Below, one piece after another: positions 59,823 through 64,000 of a stretch of 64,000 bases of DNA. Position 1 is the stretch's first letter, and each line of letters starts with the position of its first letter. The notes below the pieces were generated by a model. The model saw only the letters and a list, made by a program, of their open reading frames with translations. It did no database searches and was not told the DNA's origin. Origin of the DNA: Winogradskyella eximia (GTDB lineage Bacteria > Bacteroidota > Bacteroidia > Flavobacteriales > Flavobacteriaceae); the NCBI RefSeq assembly GCF_003386165.1, contig NZ_QRDV01000001.1, positions 676,085 to 740,084 of the forward strand, given 5' to 3'. A program made the position numbers and the translations under genes.

Positions 59823-62777
59823 TTAAATATCCAATAGCTTTTTAATGACGGGTTTTACTGAATTTACAGTATGCCATTTATTAAGCTTGTCTTTAGTTAG
59901 CTTGTCAATGTCACTGACGTTAGAACTGCGTTTTAGTTCTAGGAAAATTTCTAATAATTTTTTGCTTCCACGTATTGGAGTGTCTCCCATTTCCTTTATT
60001 GCTGCGTTTAAAAGTTGAAATAAAAACGCATTATGTGTTTTAGAAATGTTGAATAAATTGGAGGTTAATAAATCCGTAAATCTTTTTAATGGAGCATATT
60101 CTCCAGCTTCTAATCTACCGATGAAACTACCTAAAAAATTATTATCTAATGTGCCTTCGTAATTTGCTTTAATCCAAATTTCGGCCGCCAACTCTCGGGA
60201 TATTTTATCACTACACAAAAGTCCTGTAGCTAAAAACAGATAAGCACCTTCACTATAATCTGGTCGATTCCAAATGTTATATAAACCTTTTAGCAAATTA
60301 ATCATGTTCTTTTTGCTCGATTCATCCCAAAACGTTGATTCTTTTAAATTATAATGCACCACCTGACTTAACAACATACTTGGATTATTTGGTGATAAAT
60401 ACAAGAATTTAATATCGTCGTGAGGCTGAATTGTAGTATAGTATTTTTGTTTTTTGAAATACATAAAACTGTAAATACTTTTTATTTTGACGGTATTTTT
60501 ATTGAATTTAAATATGCCTTTCAGATTATCAATAAGTGAGTCTGAATCCTTTTTTTTAGTGTCGAAATCATGAAGCTTCAACTCTTTTTTTACGATTTTC
60601 TTTTTAATTTGTTTTTTGGAAGGGTAATCGTATTCTAAATAAAAATGATCTCTTAGTTTGCAATCCCACGTATAAGTTCCTATTTCCTTTTTTAAATTGG
60701 TAGATAGCTTATTTTGAAAATAATCAAGTTCATTAGTCTTGTTTTTTATGAGCACAGATTGTATCCATAACTCAGGTTGTTTGAGTTTAACGTCTTTTAA
60801 TTCTGTTAAATTAAAATGGTATTTAAAGATTTGTTTTAATTCAAAATCAGAAATTAATTCAATTTGATCTGCAATCTCTTTTGGTATGAAATTAAAAGGC
60901 AATCGGCTAATCGCAATTTGAAAATCATAAAGCATTATCGTTTCATTTTGCTTTTCAAAAGCCACAATTCTATTAATTAAAGTGGTTGGATGAATCCAGC
61001 AAGGCGCATGTGTTGGCTTTGAAAGTAAATCTAAAGTTGAATTTTTCTGAATAAACGATTTTGACTGTATAAACAACGCATGATGGATTTGATAAATATA
61101 ATCTGGAATGCTTTGTTGTTCTATTACTTTTAAATTTTCTTTATGGTGTTTAGAGTAAAATTTATCTTCTTTAAGTTTCTGGATTTTAGATTGCTTTTTC
61201 TTTTTAAAACTAGCAAGTTCAACCGGAAAACGCTTCATCAAAATTTCTGCAAAATCATTGATGTAATATGCGGCTTCATGTTCTAAATTTCCGATTTGGC
61301 TATTCCAATCGTAACTCAATGCTAAATCTAGAGACCGTTTAAAAATAGGTTCTAATTTTGCAACATTAGATTGGTCTAATAGTACATTTAATTTTGGTAC
61401 ATAATTAAGTAGTAAATCAATGTGGTAAACCTCATTATTATCAATGGCCTGACTTACAAAAAAGATGAGTTCATCTAAGGTTTTGTAGCTTTCTATTGCA
61501 TTGCTCTCATCTAAAACATCTGTTGGTTCTATAATTTCAGGTTCTTCTATCTCTGCTTCATGTTCTGTTTTAGAAATCAAGAAATCTTTCAGTATTTCCT
61601 TAGAATTATGAAATAAATTATCAGCATACATACCGATGTCATTTGTTAATTCATCATCCTTTGGTTTACCATATTTTTCAATAAGCTTCGCAGCTCTTAC
61701 TTGTATTTTTTCATCTACATTTATTAAGCCTTCAGCGGCTTTTTTACAAACTTCATTTTGAGAAGATTTGTGTATTTTTGCAATTTTATCTAAAATCATT
61801 AATGTGGATGTGACCACAGATTTTGTTTCAGAATTTAATAGTATCGATGCGTTTTCTATAAAGACAGTATGCTTAAATTTCTTTTGCGAAGCTGCAACTT
61901 TAAAATATTTTAAAACGGTATTAACTACTTTGGAATGTGGTGAATTTAATGCTGAGAAAAATGCGTCTTGAAGACTTAAAACTTCGTCAATGCTAGGATT
62001 TAATTTTAATAGTAAATCAAAAAACCAACCACTAAGTGTTTTGTTAAAACCTTTAGTTGAGGTGTGAAGTGTTGCAATTAAAACTCTATTTCTATCAAGT
62101 TTTTGGGTTTCTGTTAAATTTATAAATGTGTCAATCCAAATATCATTTCCACCTTTGTAATTGTCTAAATGCAAATAATTGTAATAGTTGTTTATTCCAG
62201 AGACTTCTTCAAATAAAAGCCAAATGTGCTGCTCTAAAGTGTCTTTGTGTTTTAATAATACTTCTGGCTTATAAATACTTTTGTTGACGTTGTTTTTCCA
62301 TGAACTTTCTACGATGGCATTAGGTAATCTAGCTAGTATTAAGGCTTGTGATGGTTCAAATAAATCTTTTTGGTATAAGTCCATGAGTTTCTCATAAGTT
62401 AAATCCCAAGACATTTCGTCATTTATAAAATCACCAAACCATTTGGGTTTATACCAAGGAATTATATTTTCGAGATAATCGTCACTAACAGAAAGTTTGC
62501 TCACCTGAAAAAATGCTTTTTTAGTATCTGTTTTGTTAAAACACACATAGCAAGCTTTGTCTACAATATCCATTTTAGCCTGTGAATGCAAAGGCTTTGA
62601 TGAATAAGAAACTCCCCATTTTGTCTTTTCATGAATATCATAACGCTCAAAAATTCTTGTTCGCAATGTTTTGAGAAAAGGAACGAGCTCTCGTTTTTGA
62701 GTTGGTGTTAAACTTTTTAAAAGAGGAATAATATCCTCTTCTCTTTCTACAATAGCTTCAATTTGTTGGGTTAGCAT
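59823..62777 (-). CDS. Large DUF6493-like alpha-helical protein, unknown function
   Basis: A 984-residue cytosolic protein, mostly helical with HEAT-like repeats (for example HSKVVNTVLKYFKVAA and VRAAKLIEKYG). The N-terminus has CYVCFNK and WYKPKWFGDFI, and the C-terminal half has WIHPTTLINRIVAFE. This matches the DUF6493 family found next to SWIM-domain proteins and MoxR/VWA genes in Bacteroidota. It starts 1 bp after the stop of the SWIM gene, so the two form a unit. Function is unknown; scaffold or regulator of an AAA-ATPase is likely by context. Confidence 0.7.
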   Translation of the reverse strand: MLTQQIEAIVEREEDIIPLLKSLTPTQKRELVPFLKTLRTRIFERYDIHEKTKWGVSYSSKPLHSQAKMDIVDKACYVCFNKTDTKKAFFQVSKLSVSDDYLENIIPWYKPKWFGDFINDEMSWDLTYEKLMDLYQKDLFEPSQALILARLPNAIVESSWKNNVNKSIYKPEVLLKHKDTLEQHIWLLFEEVSGINNYYNYLHLDNYKGGNDIWIDTFINLTETQKLDRNRVLIATLHTSTKGFNKTLSGWFFDLLLKLNPSIDEVLSLQDAFFSALNSPHSKVVNTVLKYFKVAASQKKFKHTVFIENASILLNSETKSVVTSTLMILDKIAKIHKSSQNEVCKKAAEGLINVDEKIQVRAAKLIEKYGKPKDDELTNDIGMYADNLFHNSKEILKDFLISKTEHEAEIEEPEIIEPTDVLDESNAIESYKTLDELIFFVSQAIDNNEVYHIDLLLNYVPKLNVLLDQSNVAKLEPIFKRSLDLALSYDWNSQIGNLEHEAAYYINDFAEILMKRFPVELASFKKKKQSKIQKLKEDKFYSKHHKENLKVIEQQSIPDYIYQIHHALFIQSKSFIQKNSTLDLLSKPTHAPCWIHPTTLINRIVAFEKQNETIMLYDFQIAISRLPFNFIPKEIADQIELISDFELKQIFKYHFNLTELKDVKLKQPELWIQSVLIKNKTNELDYFQNKLSTNLKKEIGTYTWDCKLRDHFYLEYDYPSKKQIKKKIVKKELKLHDFDTKKKDSDSLIDNLKGIFKFNKNTVKIKSIYSFMYFKKQKYYTTIQPHDDIKFLYLSPNNPSMLLSQVVHYNLKESTFWDESSKKNMINLLKGLYNIWNRPDYSEGAYLFLATGLLCSDKISRELAAEIWIKANYEGTLDNNFLGSFIGRLEAGEYAPLKRFTDLLTSNLFNISKTHNAFLFQLLNAAIKEMGDTPIRGSKKLLEIFLELKRSSNVSDIDKLTKDKLNKWHTVNSVKPVIKKLLDI

Positions 62778-62778
62778 A

Positions 62779-64000
62779 TTAGTTGTCTTTTGCTTTTTTC
62801 TTTACGGCTAAAATATGTTTGCAATCACCACGTTCCCCTTGGTTTTTACTAAACCAAGTACAGGTGCATTTTTGAGTATCACCTTTAATTATAACGTAAT
62901 GTTGTACGCCAGAACCTTCCACTTTGGCTTCAATGTCGTTATCGTTTTTTAAGGTGATGACGACTTTATTCTCTAATAATAATTTTTCTGCTCCTTTCAG
63001 TCTTGGATTTAAGGCCATAATTCGATCGAGTTTAAACGGTAGGCGTCTGTAAAAAAATCCATTATTTTCAAGGTCAAAGCCCAATAATCCCATAGCAGAT
63101 AATTTAGTTGCCAGTTTATCTATTTTGGAAACATCAATACCTTCTTCAAGAGACATTAAGGTTGGATTAAAAGTTTGGTTGGTGTAAGAATAATTATCAA
63201 AAGCTTTAATTAAATTTTCAGGAAGATCTTCGATTAAAGATTCTAAAGCAGCTCCTTCACCAGAAAAACCGCGCCAAAAATCTCTTGAAATGGAAAAGAC
63301 AAAATTTAAGTCATTAAAACATAAAATGAAAGTTACGGATTGCATATCCTTTTGAGGATAGATTTTCATTTCATTGATTAAAGGAATTAAAGGTTGTAAT
63401 AATTTAAGACGATGGATACCACCAATACATACAGCAGTATTAGATTTTAAAGGACTGAATAAATATTTATTACCACGTTTAATTAGAAAATAATCGGTTT
63501 TTACTTTGCCTGAAGGAATTGTTTTAAATAATTGTAGTGCTTGAATTCTATTTAAAGTTTGAGCATAATCTGATTCCGAAAAGTAGTGCTGAACTGTTGT
63601 TAAGCCTTTTATCCATTTACTTGGTAAAGGGACTTTACGTTCAATAAAACTGTCTCCTTCTTTATGAAAACCAACTTCTTTTTCTCCAACAGAAAGAATG
63701 AGATCGTCATTTTTCTTAATTTTTCCTAATTCGGAAATTAATGGAGTATTGAAGTCGACATTGGTGGTGCCATTTTCTATAAACTCACCATCTTGTCCAT
63801 TTTCTAAAACATCGACTCTGGCATATACACCAGCACAATGTGAAAACCCTTCAAATCTAATTTGATTATTTCCAGCAGTAACAATAGGATCTTTCAATAA
63901 TGCCAATTGAAAAGGTGAAAGATTAAAACTTGATTGTACTGTATTTGAAAGTGTAATTAAACAGCGTGATAATTCATATGGGTTATTTAATTTTCCCCAG
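62779..64000 (-). CDS. SWIM zinc-finger protein (gene cut by window end)
   Basis: The frame is open to the end of the window: before the first possible TTG start at 63906 it continues as coding text (NNPYELSRC and FNLSPFQLALL), so the N-terminus lies outside. About 406 residues are visible. The C-terminal motif has Cys residues in QKCTCTW, then GDCKHILAVKK, the CxC...CxH zinc site of SWIM domains. SWIM proteins of this type accompany MoxR ATPases and VWA proteins, as in the E. coli yeh genes. The DUF6493-like gene follows after 1 bp. Confidence 0.85.
   Translation of the reverse strand, partial: WGKLNNPYELSRCLITLSNTVQSSFNLSPFQLALLKDPIVTAGNNQIRFEGFSHCAGVYARVDVLENGQDGEFIENGTTNVDFNTPLISELGKIKKNDDLILSVGEKEVGFHKEGDSFIERKVPLPSKWIKGLTTVQHYFSESDYAQTLNRIQALQLFKTIPSGKVKTDYFLIKRGNKYLFSPLKSNTAVCIGGIHRLKLLQPLIPLINEMKIYPQKDMQSVTFILCFNDLNFVFSISRDFWRGFSGEGAALESLIEDLPENLIKAFDNYSYTNQTFNPTLMSLEEGIDVSKIDKLATKLSAMGLLGFDLENNGFFYRRLPFKLDRIMALNPRLKGAEKLLLENKVVITLKNDNDIEAKVEGSGVQHYVIIKGDTQKCTCTWFSKNQGERGDCKHILAVKKKAKDN

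Overview
The window is AT-rich bacterial DNA from a member of the Bacteroidota, most likely a marine Flavobacteriaceae. The evidence is a SusC/SusD pair, lipoproteins with short lipoboxes followed by acidic residues, promoter boxes of the flavobacterial type TAnnTTTG, LytTR/His_kinase regulators, a TamL-type lipoprotein partner of TamB, and many short palindromic repeats between genes. No rRNA, tRNA, CRISPR array, integrase or transposase was seen.

Layout. 1-5.4 kb (minus strand): exported proteins and lipoproteins of unknown function plus an OmpA-family protein. 5.6-8.4 kb (minus): a TPR sensor kinase and its LytTR response regulator. 8.6-13.8 kb (plus): a polyamine operon (arginine decarboxylase, agmatinase, deoxyhypusine/homospermidine synthase-like protein, GNAT-nitrilase fusion) behind a long structured leader; the third gene carries a +1 frameshift. 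13.9-17.2 kb (plus): small genes (acidic protein, VOC protein, RMD1/DUF155 protein, two exported proteins). 17.3-23.8 kb (minus): an operon joining an FAD oxidoreductase and a membrane Fe-S protein to three membrane or lipid-linked glycosyltransferases. 23.9-28.7 kb: a GH113-like lipoprotein, an Omp85-like barrel, a CarboxypepD_reg-like protein and a phosphatase.

28.7-42.6 kb (minus) is the most unusual part. It is a run of 13 genes containing arsenosugar-biosynthesis markers (ArsS radical SAM enzyme, CMD peroxidase-like protein, two TIGR04282-type and one TIGR04283-type transferases) interleaved with a purine nucleoside phosphorylase, a SusC/SusD pair, a sodium:solute symporter, a degenerate metallophosphoesterase, a rhodanese, a sterol-desaturase-type hydroxylase and a DUF547 lipoprotein. 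The phosphorylase would fit removal of adenine from the dimethylarsinoyl-adenosine made by ArsS. No arsenite methyltransferase (ArsM) is present in the window.

42.7-52.2 kb is a purine-oxidation region: XdhC, a membrane protein and a small NTPase on the plus strand, then xanthine dehydrogenase (two subunits) and guanine deaminase on the minus strand. It is interrupted at 45.4-47.1 kb by a small accessory island (unknown basic protein, 70-residue amphipathic protein, XRE regulator) followed by a cluster of palindromic repeats. 52.3-59.6 kb is the tamB-tamL envelope assembly pair. 59.8-64 kb holds a DUF6493-like protein and a SWIM zinc-finger protein that runs off the window; these are typical of MoxR/VWA-linked clusters.

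The main points for follow-up are the +1 frameshift in the polyamine operon, its structured leader, the arsenosugar/phosphorylase/SusCD cluster, the palindrome insertion inside a glycosyltransferase gene, and the 45.4-46.8 kb island. All function calls rest on reading motifs by eye; no database search was run.
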